Shown here piece after piece: positions 1-9,667 of a stretch of 64,000 nt of DNA. Positions within the stretch are counted from its first letter, which is position 1; each line of letters opens with the position of its first letter. The DNA lies in the NCBI GenBank assembly GCA_035048485.1, contig CM068584.1, positions 54,871,739 to 54,935,738 on the forward strand, read 5' to 3'. The notes beneath the pieces were generated by a model, which searched no databases, was not told the DNA's origin, and saw only the letters and a list, made by a program, of their open reading frames with translations. The translations under genes and the position numbers were made by a program. The DNA comes from Pteria penguin. Taxonomy: Eukaryota > Mollusca > Bivalvia > Pterioida > Pteriidae.

Positions 1-2
1 AC

Positions 3-353
3 ATAAAAAAGGCACAAAAAAGACAGAAGATAAACCATGACAAACGAACCTCTGAAGCTGAGTTTAATGTTGGCGACCTAGTGCTGGTCCATAACACAAG
101 AAAAACCACAAGGAAGGGCGGGAAACTTGAAAAGAAATGGATAGGTCCATACACTGTCAAAGAAGTCCTGAAAAAAGGCACGTACAAATTAGAGGAACTA
201 AAGAATACAATTAATGGTAGTCGCTTAAAATTGTACCAGATTAGAGAAGAGTTTCAGGGTGTATCCAAAGATGGTATTAAAAAGAGAAAGACGGCAAGTA
301 CAGAAGCTGAGAAACCCAGGACATGTGTTTTCCTACTCCGAAACCGATCATGA
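3..353 (+). pseudogene. Ginger1-type transposase, integrase C-terminal part (cut by window edge)
   Basis: The reading frame is open from the window edge and encodes the C-terminal end of a Gypsy-integrase-like DDE enzyme. Seen: a basic helix, then FNVGDLVLV, a Lys/Arg-rich stretch and the GPY/F signature KKWIGPYTVKEV, then TYKLEEL. The GPY/F module is a hallmark of Gypsy integrases and of Ginger1 cut-and-paste transposases, where it helps engage element DNA. The OTU domain that follows favours Ginger1 over a Gypsy retrotransposon, because Ginger1 proteins are known to carry a C-terminal OTU or Ulp1 protease. The catalytic DDE core lies outside the window. The frame breaks at about 320, just before a Ser/Asp-rich linker that continues in another frame, so this copy appears inactive or mis-assembled. 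Confidence 0.75.
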
Positions 354-651
354 TGGCGGTTATGGTGCTCAAAATTGTTTTCCAAAGGAAGACACATGTA
401 TATCTCGGGACCCAAGTCCGTGTAGTGACAATGATACCATCATTATTGGAGAGGAAAAACGATCTGGGTAAATCCAAAAATGGTGATAATAGGGGAAAGA
501 ATGCTAACAATGAAGAAGAGAAACCCAAAGATGAGTTTTTCGACTCTGAGACTGATGGCGAATATTGTGCTCGTTTGCCAAAAGAAAATACACGTAGATC
601 TCGTAGCTCCAGTGCATGTAGTGACAGTGACACCATCATTATTGGAGAGGA
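322..651 (+). repeat. duplicated linker repeat inside the Ginger1-type gene
   Basis: Two diverged direct copies (about 322-456 and 530-651) encode the same acidic module: a Ser-Glu-Thr-Asp start, Cys/Ser/Arg-rich middle and DTIIIGEE end. They lie in different frames, with breaks near 320 and 455. This shows a coding duplication followed by single-base or two-base indels. Confidence 0.6.
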
Positions 652-1453
652 AGAGGGCGTCAATTTGTTTAATTTTCGTCCAGTTACAGGAGACTGGCAG
701 AGAGAAAACTCAGAAAAATTTGATTTAACCGTAAAAAATGGGTGCATCAGTGGGAGAGAAAGAAAAATAAAGCTGACATCCGAACCAACAAAAGTGGTTT
801 GTATGAGGGGTGACGGAAACTGTCTCTTTCGAACATTCAGTTTCGTTTTGTCAGGCGTACAGTCGTTTCATAAAAATGTGAGGGACAAAAACGTATCCGA
901 TATGGAGGAAAACGATGCCATCTTTTCTAAGATCGAAAATACCCCAATGGAGCAATATCTTTCTGTATCAAAAATGAAAAACCTCGGAACCTGGGCAACT
1001 GAGTTGGAGATTATTGCATTTTCATCAATCTGCAATACCCCTGTCCAGGTCTTTTGTGAAGCTGGTCGTGGGCAGTACAAATGGTTAGTCTACACGCCTG
1101 CAAGCGGTGAAAGCTCATCTAATTGTTCTGTCTTTCTGCAGAATATTCATGGACATTTCGAACCGGTGCTAGATGTGGGTGAAGATGTGTATAGTAGAAC
1201 ACCGTATCTTAGAATAGCAGATTATGTCGACAAACCTCTGCAGAATTACGTTCCACAAGACATCCTGGAATCTGCATTAGTTAATTCGAATGTAGACGAA
1301 ATGAAGGTGAGATCTGTCGAGGACATAGAACCTCCCCATGTGATTACCAGAAAATTCACCGACAAATTCTGCACCAATTGCAGATTCAAAATCGATCCGA
1401 ACATCTTTAACACCCTTTGCGATTGGGCCAACTTTGACCAGTTAATAAGCTGA
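323..1453 (+). pseudogene. OTU cysteine protease domain of the Ginger1-type transposase
   Basis: This is the C-terminal part of the same transposon protein in a different frame. The OTU (ovarian tumour) fold shows GDGNCLF with the likely nucleophile Cys at about residue 167 of this frame, and HGHFEPVL with the likely catalytic His at about residue 278. Spacing and order fit OTU deubiquitinases. An acidic Ser-rich linker comes first. A CxxC pair (FCTNC) lies near the C-terminus and the stop is at 1451-1453. A linker unit ending in DTIIIGEE occurs twice: once around 322-456 in a third frame and once around 530-651 in this frame, so the linker was duplicated before the frame broke. Removing ubiquitin from host targets is the family activity; its role in transposition is not established. 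No terminal inverted repeat was recognised downstream. Confidence 0.75.
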
Positions 1454-1896
1454 CTTTGACAAGATATTGTGGCATGTATCCACTTTCAACAGGATCTGCA
1501 AAGGTTTCCTTATCAAGGGATGCTAGGTCTTTTATGACATTTGATTGATTTCAAGCGTCAAAGACGTATTTGAAAACGTGAAAAAACAGTTCGGTTTAAT
1601 ACAAAATGTAATGCATGTAACACGCAATGTTCAATTATGTTTTCTCTACTTTTTTATTATTATCTCAACTGACATATTCGTCTAAGGAAAAGACGTACAA
1701 GGTGGAATTTGCCTAAGCTGAAAATTATCTACTTTATTTCTTTATTATACTTCTTTTTATTAAACTATATTAAAAGTATAAATCTATGGTGTCCTTCATT
1801 GGAAAGAAGATTGAATAAATGTTCAAACAAACGCTCTGTTTGTCTGCAAATTTTCTGTCACGCGGCCTGTATCAATCATAAAAGGAAAACAATAGA
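1454..1896. other. no recognisable feature
   Basis: AT-rich sequence downstream of the OTU stop codon. It should hold the 3' untranslated region and the terminal inverted repeat of the Ginger1-type element if that survives, but I could not identify either. Confidence 0.3.
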
Positions 1897-2190
1897 CGTG
1901 TTCAGAATTCCACCTTTGGCAACAATTTGGCACATGTCACCGATGGTTGAAATTGGTCGCCAACGCCAGTATCATCAAATTTGAATTAAGTCACCAAACT
2001 TGGTCAAACACGCCAACACTATACACCTGTGGTGGAATTTGCCACATAAGTAGAGTGTTGGCGATTTTTACTAAGTTTGATGACCTATTAATAGGCTAAT
2101 TCAAATTTGATAGTGCTGATGTTGTCGACAAATTTTAACCGTTGGTGACAAATGTGGTAATTTATTACCATTGGTGAAATACTGAACACG
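1897..2190. mobile_element. foldback MITE with about 125-135-bp inverted arms
   Basis: The arm at 1897-2020 is the diverged reverse complement of 2054-2190, leaving a spacer of about 33 bp. Both ends read CGTGTTCAG inward, and matching internal blocks (for example CAAATTTGAATTA and GCCAACACT) occur in the same order in both arms. Nothing is encoded. The structure fits a non-autonomous DNA transposon of the foldback type. No convincing target duplication was found. Confidence 0.65.
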
Positions 2191-2389
2191 GCTAGAATAT
2201 GTTATCTTACATCTATGTTAACAAGCTGATGGCTTCAGCGCTAAAGTCAGCATATTAACGTTATAAAAATAGACATTGTATTCCACTAAGGCTTGATAAT
2301 GGCCGTGTGGCCGGAAATTTGCAAAATAGTTTGTTTCATTAGTCCTACCGGCAAATTCGCCGAAGAGCATTTTAAGTTTCCACTCCGTT

Positions 2390-2830
2390 AGTGTGTCAGT
2401 CTGTCTATCAAGATTCTGTTCCGCTCTATAATGCAATCATCAATAAACATATCTTCATCAAACTTGGCACGAATGTTCCTTATGACTCAAAGGTGAGTCA
2501 CAAAGTTCAATTTCACCAGCTAAGCATGGATTTTTCTGTAACGCTCTACAATTCGGTTATCTATCAACAGAACTTCATCAAACATGGTTCGAATGTTACT
2601 TATGACCCAAAGGTATATCATGACCGTGGACCGAGGTCCATTACTCTGATTTCAAGGTCACCATCTGATCATGTGTTTCTGTTCTGCTCGAATTCAGTCT
2701 TCTATTAACAGATATTCATCAAACTTGGCAAAAATGTTCCTTATGACTCAAATGTGTGTCATGACCTTGACCCAAGGTCATCGCCCTGATTTCAAGGTCG
2801 CCAGATAAGCATGGCTTATTTCATGTTCAG
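2390..2830. repeat. degenerate tandem repeat, about 140-bp unit, three copies
   Basis: Three successive diverged units share CTTCATCAAACTTGGCACGA-like, AATGTTCCTTATGACTCAAA-like and GTCATGACCTTGACC-like phrases (around 2450, 2575 and 2710). Reading frames in the block are short and not conserved between units. It is non-coding and probably part of a dispersed family that continues into the next block. Confidence 0.55.
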
Positions 2831-2859
2831 CTCTATAATTCAGTCATTGGAATGTAACG

Positions 2860-3910
2860 TTTTCAAATGACACCAAGATCATTTACCTTGTGACCTTGAT
2901 GTCAAAAATATTAGGATGTTGGAAGGTCAGAGAGTTATCGTGCGGAAACACCTTTTTCCACAGACCACTTCGTTTGACTTTGACCTATTGACCCCCAATC
3001 AATAGTGGTCCTTCTCAGGTCATGGGCAACACATGAGTGAAGTATGAGTATTGGATGTGAACAAGTTTCAAATGGCACCAAGACCATTTTCCTTGTGACC
3101 TTGACTGTGGCCTTTATTTAAAAAATATTAGGATGTCTAAAGGTACTGTGAATGACCTAATATTCATGTGGTACCAGTGTTTGCGGTTTTCGTGGATAGT
3201 TCTTCCCACGAACTAGTAAATCTATGTATATTTGATAAAGACAAATTTATATATCCACTAATTTTGAACCCCAAAAATAAGTTGTTTTCGCCCAATCCAC
3301 GAAAATTGGTATACACGAATAAAAAGCCATTCGTAGCAATAGAGTTATCGTGCGGAAATAACTATTCACAGCCACTTCCTTGATCTTGACCTTTGACCTA
3401 TTGATCCCAAAATTGATTGCCTGAGATCATGGACAACACATGTGTAAATGAAAGGGGGAAGGTTACTGGCTCAGGTATATGGCGGAGGCTACCACTGAAA
3501 TATGAAATTCAATGACAAAATAAACATATAAAACATAAAAAAAATATTTGATACTAGTTAGTACAACTACAGTACCGACTTAGGACGGTCATTTGATATA
3601 ACGAGTGTCAACCAAATGGTGTGTTTAAACGGTTGTGAAGTATCATAACCAGGTGTCCAAAGGTAATAGATTTATCTTGCAGAAACCACTTTTTCAACAG
3701 ACACTTCGTTTGACCTTGACCTTTCATCGATTAACCCCAAAATCAATAGGGCTCTTTTGAGGTCATGAGCAATATATTTGTGAAGTATCATCAATGGATG
3801 TAAAATGGTAAAAGAGTTACCGCAAGAAAACCACGTTTTCCACAGACAGACGGACGGACAGTCTAGTTGAAACAGGTATACCCCCACAACTTCGGTGGCG
3901 GGTATAAAAA
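2860..3910. repeat. degenerate dispersed repeat, three partial copies
   Basis: The phrases AGAGTTATCGTGCGGAAA, CACTTCGTTTGAC, TTGACCTATTGA and GTCATGGGCAACACATG recur near 2935, 3345 and 3665, with spacing of about 320-410 bp. The last copy ends in a run of ACAGACGGACGGACAG and GGTGGCGGGTATAAAA. No protein is encoded. The block looks like an old non-autonomous repeat family with internally repeated structure. Confidence 0.5.
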
Positions 3911-5010
3911 AAACAAACTCTTTTTGTAAATTTCGGTCAAGCGGTCTTTATCAACAGATAAAGGATAACATATTTCAATGACATATATGTTTAGTATGTA
4001 CCAATAGGCGCATCCGTCGCAAATCTTCTATGGAACACTCTCTGAATTGGTAAGAATTGTCATTTTAGGTAAGGTCATGATTAGGTGTAATGTCTGATTG
4101 ATTCAGGGTTTTAATGTGTATTGTCTTGTCCCAGAATGCCATTTACATTTCGAGAGAGGGGGACTTCATATTGTGTTGTAGGGTCCTCGTATTAACCATA
4201 AAACGTCATAAGTGAGGATAATAATGACGCAAATTTACAAGGCACTTTAATTAGTTATGCAAATTATCCCTTAATTAAGCATATTCTATATAATGTCCTG
4301 GGTCGTGGGAAAAGGTTTTCGTTTTATACTTGTGTCTTTATGGAAATCTCATTCTTCTCTAAACAGATGAAATAGTTCTCTTTTTCCACACCAAGTGTGC
4401 AAACTCAATTGTCATTTTATTTTAACATCTCAGGATGATAATCTGAATACACTAGGAAAAAAATTGTTTGACTTCGGTATGAACCAAGTTCTCCTGTAGA
4501 TGTAAAGACTCGGAACGACTTGTCCAAGGACGCGTGTACGGGTCTAAAACACATAATTTACTTATGTTATAGATATTATAACATCCGATAAGTCACAAAA
4601 ATGAGGCGATATCCAGGTTTCGAAGGTCATCGGGTTTATTCAATTTATGAATCAGAATTACATACATATTAACCCTACCGATTTCGGCAAAAGTCTTTCG
4701 CCTACCGCTTTACAATTCAAATCTTCCGATTTCCTAACTTTCTACCAATTTCTCCCTTTGGATGTTTGGCTTCGGAAACCATTGTTGTTTACGAAATAAA
4801 ACTTCGTTTATCCATTTCTCGTTTGATCTGGATCTTGATCGTGATCAATGAAAAAATTAGGTGGTTGGAAAATAATCTCAAAAATGCATACCAGAATTAT
4901 CTGAAGTATTATAAGCATCAACATGCACCATATCCACGAACTTTCAGTACACCAAGGTATATATATATAAAAAGTACACATTGAAAACATTTATCAAGAA
5001 ATCAAGTCGG
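3911..5010. other. intergenic, nothing recognised
   Basis: AT-rich sequence without a credible coding region, RNA gene or clear repeat. A short open frame around 4766-4984 has no recognisable motif. Confidence 0.3.
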
Positions 5011-5016
5011 TTTGTA

Positions 5017-5194
5017 GGGGGTCATTATTCTATGGGGGTCAATATTTTTCACGAGGGGTTTGCAATTTTTGGGGCTGGTGCCACTTATTCTACGGTCGAA
5101 TAATGACCCCCTTGGTCGTGGAATAATGACCGGGGTGTCATTTTTCTATGTAGAATAATGACCCCCGGTCATTATTCGACGGGGGTCATTATTC
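5017..5194. repeat. cluster of mirrored GGGGGTCATTATTC motifs
   Basis: The 14-mer GGGGGTCATTATTC occurs at 5017-5030 and 5181-5194. Its reverse complement occurs at 5098-5111 and 5153-5166, and near copies lie at 5034, 5121 and 5167. The mixed orientation gives several possible hairpins within 180 bp. Nothing is encoded. Confidence 0.6.
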
Positions 5195-6176
5195 GGCTTT
5201 CCACCGGCTGATTTTTCACTTCACTACATAAAACAATCATTTTGAATCAATATAAAGCCTCAGTACTACTATACGCATATACACAACAGCTTACGGCTTT
5301 TACATATGTAACAGTTATCTCATTGTACAGTTATATACAGTGTAACCAACTGTAGACTTATGAAAAAAGAACGAGTGATGATATGAGACACAGGCCACGC
5401 AACTTTACCTTTAAATGAGAGGACAGGAGTATGAGGTAAAAGCTCGGTGATTGCCAGACTTGTAGGAAGAGATAGAAGCCGTGTAAGAGGGTGAGGCATT
5501 AGGCAGACTAGTGGTACTGGTATTTAGAAATATTCGTCAAAGTTAATGTAAGAAAAACTTTCTATAACACTTCTGTGCATGTATGCCCAACATGGGTCAA
5601 TTTCCAGGTTTATATCTCTTCAGTTTTTGGACATTCTGTAATGTCATTCTTGCGTTTGCATCTCTGTATATTAATACATGTGTATTGTGTATAACTGTAA
5701 GCACAATGCACAGCTAATCAAATCTGTTACCAGTTTGTATCATTTTGGTTGCATTTACTACTGATGCCGAAATCCATCCAGTCAACACTGTGCTAATATG
5801 GTCTGCAAGGAACTGAGTCTAGGAGTATATATTTGATGCACACACATAACAAATAATTGATCTGAGTGTATTTAATGTCAATATATATATATATATATAT
5901 TTCATTTTCATTATTTTTTATTATCATTTATATATCACTGCGTACAATTTCACAGGACAGGATTATAGTTTTTGGAGATAACTCAAGCTGGAGGTCCTAC
6001 TTGATGGAGTTGAAATGTATACAGCTATGACAGAAGAGCTGCTAAAGCATATATAGGAAATAGACCATATGGAGGATTTTACCTACCTTTAGGTAAGAGT
6101 GTCCAAACTCGGTGTGTATGCCATAAATACAGGGACATACCAGCTGATGCAGAGACAATTTGCTGTGGAAACTCAG
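5195..6176. other. intergenic with a (TA)n microsatellite near 5881-5901
   Basis: No convincing gene. A TA dinucleotide run lies near 5881-5901. The stretch 5990-6176 may be the upstream part of the broken coding fragment found beyond the SINE, but I could not confirm a frame. Confidence 0.3.
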
Positions 6177-6189
6177 TCAGTTGTATAAC
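6177..6189. repeat. SINE target-site duplication (left copy; right copy 6465-6477)
   Basis: The 13-mer TCAGTTGTATAAC is repeated exactly on both sides of the SINE, which defines the element ends. Confidence 0.85.
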
Positions 6190-6464
6190 TTTGTTTGTTT
6201 GTTTATTGTTTTACGTCACTCCACGATTATTTCACGTATATGGTGACGGCATCTGCCTGATGCATTGCATACAAATTTAGACCTTTGCAACGGACCCACC
6301 CGAAGCAGTGAGGGATCTTTTACGTGCCACGCCTACCGTGACACGGGACCTCGGTTTTTACTGTCTCATCCGAAAGACAGAACACCGGTGTGCCCCGGGC
6401 GGGAGTCGAACCCGCGACCTCTCGATCACGAGCCGAGCACCTTATCCATTAGGCCACACCGGCT
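6190..6464 (-). mobile_element. tRNA-derived SINE, full length, with 13-bp target duplication
   Basis: On the minus strand the element starts with a tRNA-like head (about 6464-6385): A box TGGCCTAATGG and B box GGGTTCGACTCC. A conserved body and a tail ending in TGAAATAATCGTGGAGTGACGTAAAA follow. Identical 13-bp direct repeats flank it at 6177-6189 and 6465-6477, which is the signature of LINE-mediated insertion. The head supplies RNA polymerase III promoters. A near-identical copy lies at 34751-35034. The central block resembles SINE body domains shared among animal SINE families; that placement is inferred. Confidence 0.85.
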
Positions 6465-6477
6465 TCAGTTGTATAAC

Positions 6478-6888
6478 CTTGCAGTCGATAAGACACAAAA
6501 TGTTTATGTAAACGGCAATTGCGAAATTTGCGTGAAAATCTGCCTGAGAATAAAATTCTTATTTGGATGGACTCTTGAGTGCTCTTCAGTTGAAGAGGTA
6601 CATTCAGCTTACTGGAACTTGTCAATGGTTTCCTATAAGGGCACGTGGCTTGCAGCGACATACAGAAACAAATGGTGCATCGGACAAGTGCTGGAAATAG
6701 ACGATGATGATGGAGAAATCCATGTTACTTTTCTAGTACAATCTGGGAAGTATGGAAACAATTACAAATAGCCAAATAAAGAAGATGTCCTTTCGATAAC
6801 AAAAGATGAAGTTCTGTTCGCTCTAATGAAGGAACCACAAAAGGCAGTTGAATGCTTACAATTAGCAAAGACGATATTCAGAGTATAG
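6478..6888 (+). pseudogene. fragment of an unidentified protein with a small beta-barrel-like motif
   Basis: The frame reads TWLAATYRNKWCIGQVLE, then an acidic turn, EIHVTFL, then after an in-frame TAG at 6769-6771 continues PNKEDVLSITKDEVLFAL. The pattern (aromatic, basic, GxVxxxD, acidic turn, xVxFxxxxGxxxxWP) resembles the small barrel modules seen in many invertebrate transposon-linked proteins. The TAG sits where a Trp of a WP pair would be expected, so a TGG-to-TAG change is likely. The SINE at 6190-6464 lies immediately upstream. Function unknown; it is a broken exon or element fragment. Confidence 0.4.
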
Positions 6889-7737
6889 AAACCGAATTGA
6901 TGCCTACATGAATTAGATGTACGTCTACTACATCACGATCATGGTTTTGCATTTCCTTACTTATTTTGTATGATTTTGTCACTTTCATACGTAGGTAACG
7001 TATTGTTAATATATTGCATGTATTTTCACACGTAGTTTGGTCAGTATAAATATAAGGACAAACTGTAAACTCTATAACGTTCGCTTTGTGGTGATAATTT
7101 GCAATTTTATTGCGTTGTATTTCTGACAGTTGATGTATAATACCCAGAGAGGCGACTAGTCAAAACTTTCGCTTTAAACTGTTTTAAAAGGCAATGATAT
7201 TGTGGAGTTATAAGGTTTTAGACACGTGTATTGAATTTGGAAGTGTGATGGACTGTTCCATAATTTATGGTTATTACGGTGCTCAAAGCTGTGTATTTTG
7301 TTTTAATTGTTACACGTCGATAACGTTTTGTTGATCTTGTTCAATAAAACTAAAGCAAAAAGTTCGTTTCTTGGAACCTTTGTACTAACTGAGAGTTATT
7401 ATACTTCCATAACGGAATTGGGACTTTATTTTAAAGACGGTTTGGTCCAGTGAGTAGCTTAATGCTTTGTATATGAGCATGTCACTTTATCTGATGCTGA
7501 ATAATTATTATTTAGTTTAATGTTACACTCATTTGGTGACAGTATCAATTATAAATATATTTGCAAAACAATACAATTCATACATTTATAAGTGTAAAGT
7601 GATTAAAACTAATGAGTAAAATATTTTGGAAAGACCAGCCTTCGTTGTATAACTTATATACATTTAAGAAATGGTATTAAAACAGTACGAGTATATCATA
7701 TTCGTGTGTATCATTTTCCAAAGATAAAATCAAATTT
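6889..7737. other. intergenic, nothing recognised
   Basis: About 850 bp of AT-rich sequence without a credible coding frame or a repeat I could pair with another part of the window. Confidence 0.3.
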
Positions 7738-8046
7738 TATTATATAAATTTATCTCTTTCAAAAAACGCCAATAGTTTGTTTATACTTACACTTTCAAAT
7801 AATGCCTTAAGATTATCAACAGTATAATATTTATTTCTAATAAGTGCGATATCCACACAATCTACTAATATGCGTTTAATAGTAAACATACATCCACACA
7901 TGGGACACACTCTGGAGGAGGCTCTTCCTTTAGAAGATAGGAATGAGTTATCCAAGTGTGTCCAATGCGGAGTCTAGTACAAACAGTTTCATCTTTACGA
8001 CAAATATGATTATAAATAAGGTTTTGATTAAAAATTGGCTTAATTT
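7738..8046 (-). pseudogene. non-LTR retrotransposon (LINE) ORF2 C-terminal fragment
   Basis: On the minus strand, one frame reads CTRLRIGHTWITHSYLLKEE, then PPPECVPC. After a frame change it reads ILVDCVDIALIRNKYYTVDN, then LKALFESVSINKLLAFFE and a stop at about 7740. This is the typical end of Jockey/CR1-like ORF2 proteins: the TRLRIGHT segment after RNase H or reverse transcriptase, a Cys-rich knuckle, and an LF...FL tail. One frameshift splits the knuckle, and the usual His of its HIL is Arg in the lower frame. It is a 5'-truncated dead copy, as expected for LINEs. Confidence 0.6.
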
Positions 8047-8049
8047 CAG

Positions 8050-8341
8050 ATTGATCATGCGTGTGCTCTGTGATAATGATATTCGCTTTCTCGTTGTACT
8101 GGACGAGTGGTCCACCAATTCTGATGATTTCCCTAATACCTACGGCTTAGTGAACTGTGTATTATTTACAACAATCAGGCCCTGGAAACTAGAAAAGCTG
8201 CAAATAGACTATACACCACAGGATAAAGTGGTAGAAATTCTAGGTATCAATCCAGAGTCCATTGATACACTGATAACACGTACTGCCACACCATTATATG
8301 GCAGTGATGACCAAGGATTAACAGATAGACTAATAAGCTAA
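8050..8341 (+). pseudogene. NACHT-type NTPase fragment (NLR-like gene)
   Basis: The frame follows a plausible splice acceptor (TTAATTTCAG ending at 8049). It reads DIRFLVVLDEWSTN, matching a Walker B segment (hydrophobic stretch, D-E), then VNCVLFTTIRPWKLEKL, matching the sensor strand TxRPxxL of NACHT ATPases. Walker A is not present nearby. The frame ends at 8341. NACHT ATPases act in innate immune sensing in animals and are expanded in bivalves. With the leucine-rich fragment 330 bp downstream this looks like remains of one NLR-like gene; identity is inferred from short motifs. Confidence 0.5.
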
Positions 8342-8673
8342 TGTAAACGAGGAGCTGGAAAACCAATGTTGGGCACCGAGACGGGGATTCAATATTCAGA
8401 ATGTCGGTGTCAGTTTTTGGCATCTATGTACATTACATGGTCCCCAAATGGTCTACAGTCCTTCCGTGACCAGTGTCACTCACCAGATAAATAAGATTTC
8501 TGATCTGTCTAATGTTGTAATGTTTATTAGCGCACCGGATAGCTCAGTGGGGTGTCGGCTGTCCCAGCATATGGGACGAATAGCACAGACATCACGATAG
8601 AAGCAGGCAATCGAGGGGGGTGGGGGGGGGGGGAGGCCAGAACAATGTACGACTCACAGCTCACGTACTATAG
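8342..8673. other. gap between NLR-like fragments with a tRNA-like A box and a poly(G) run
   Basis: The sequence around 8529-8541 (GGATAGCTCAGTGG) matches a polymerase III A box, but no B box follows, so it is at most a relic of a tRNA-derived element. A G-rich run lies at about 8614-8634. No frame is clearly conserved. Confidence 0.3.
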
Positions 8674-9297
8674 AGAGATGGTATATATCACCAGCTTGAT
8701 GGGTATCCCTCACCCCCCAACCACATCTCTGATGTTTATCTTGATTATAGTGACAGTGAAGTAGTGAGAGTCACAGAAGGGATAATAAGGAATACCCATC
8801 ACACTGTTGTGTCAATGTGGCTGGGGGTATTAGATATATCACGTATTATAGGATACCTACCTCTGCACTCTACATCACTATCAACATTACGTATCATACC
8901 GTGTGACGTGAAGAGCTGTAAGCGGCTGTTCACTGTGTTACCTCTACTCACACAACTACATTGTATACAGTATATGGGTGATTGTAGAGGAGCTCTGGCC
9001 CGATTGAAGTATGTACAGCTGTCGTACATCCAACGGGGTAACATCGCACGGAATGTGTCACACATAACACTTGGAGACGTTACTGTTAAAGTGTGTAGAC
9101 ATTTCAGTCAGGAATAGGGAGAATTCGTGTCAAGTCTCCTGAGCATCGCACAAATAGTTAAGGTCACATTAGAGGACACAGACATTGATGTTGACTCCAT
9201 TACAAGGATTAAGTCCTCCCCACAGTTCACAATCATCGATCACGACACATATATCGATGGTAGGACATGTTCCCTAGAGTTCTGTAGAGAGACATGA
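8674..9297 (+). pseudogene. leucine-rich-repeat fragment (NLR-like gene)
   Basis: After a stop at 8671-8673 the frame reads VYLDYSDSEVV, then LSTLRIIPCDV, CKRLFTVLPLLTQLHCIQYM, ALARLKYVQLSYI and VSHITLGDV. The regular spacing of L/I/V with a C/N-like position matches degenerate leucine-rich repeats of NLR-type receptors. An in-frame TAG lies at 9115-9117; the same frame then continues another 59 codons with LRR-like text (IVKVTLEDTDIDVDSI) to 9297. It lies just downstream of the NACHT fragment, so one ancestral gene is likely. It appears non-functional. Confidence 0.5.
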
Positions 9298-9665
9298 CAT
9301 GCCCTAAATGAGTCAACTGTAAATTACTTGTAAACACAAACATCCCAGGGCCGTTAATTCACCGATTCGTAAGCTAAATATTCATATCAAACCATTTATG
9401 TCCGACCTCTTCGTTTAGACACTTAGTAGATTATATTGTGAACAGAAATACCAAGACATGGGACAGAATTTAAAATAATGAATGAGTGGAAATAGTTAAT
9501 TTATATTTTAAATCTGCCATCTCTTTTAAACATATCTAATAACACACTTGGTTTTCTACACATTTAATTGATATGTTTATCATGTTATGGATATAGTCAA
9601 TGTCAACATCCAATAGCTGCCAGATGCAAATTTTGATCTAGAGCTAATTTCCAGTTAAGGGTCAG
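9298..9665. other. intergenic, nothing recognised
   Basis: AT-rich sequence with no supported feature. Confidence 0.3.
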
Positions 9666-9667
9666 TA

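Noticed and set aside
6385..6464. tRNA gene on the minus strand
   Set aside because: The cloverleaf acceptor stem is poorly paired and the sequence continues into a SINE body with target duplications, so it is a SINE head and not a tRNA gene.
6265..6511. Arg/Pro-rich frames through the SINE
   Set aside because: They translate the tRNA-like head and body on the wrong strand. The same peptide appears at the other SINE copy only because the SINE is repeated.
8504..8520. A single match to the 17-nt hairpin loop motif (one mismatch)
   Set aside because: No adjacent complementary arms, and it lies within the decayed NLR-like region, so chance is likely.
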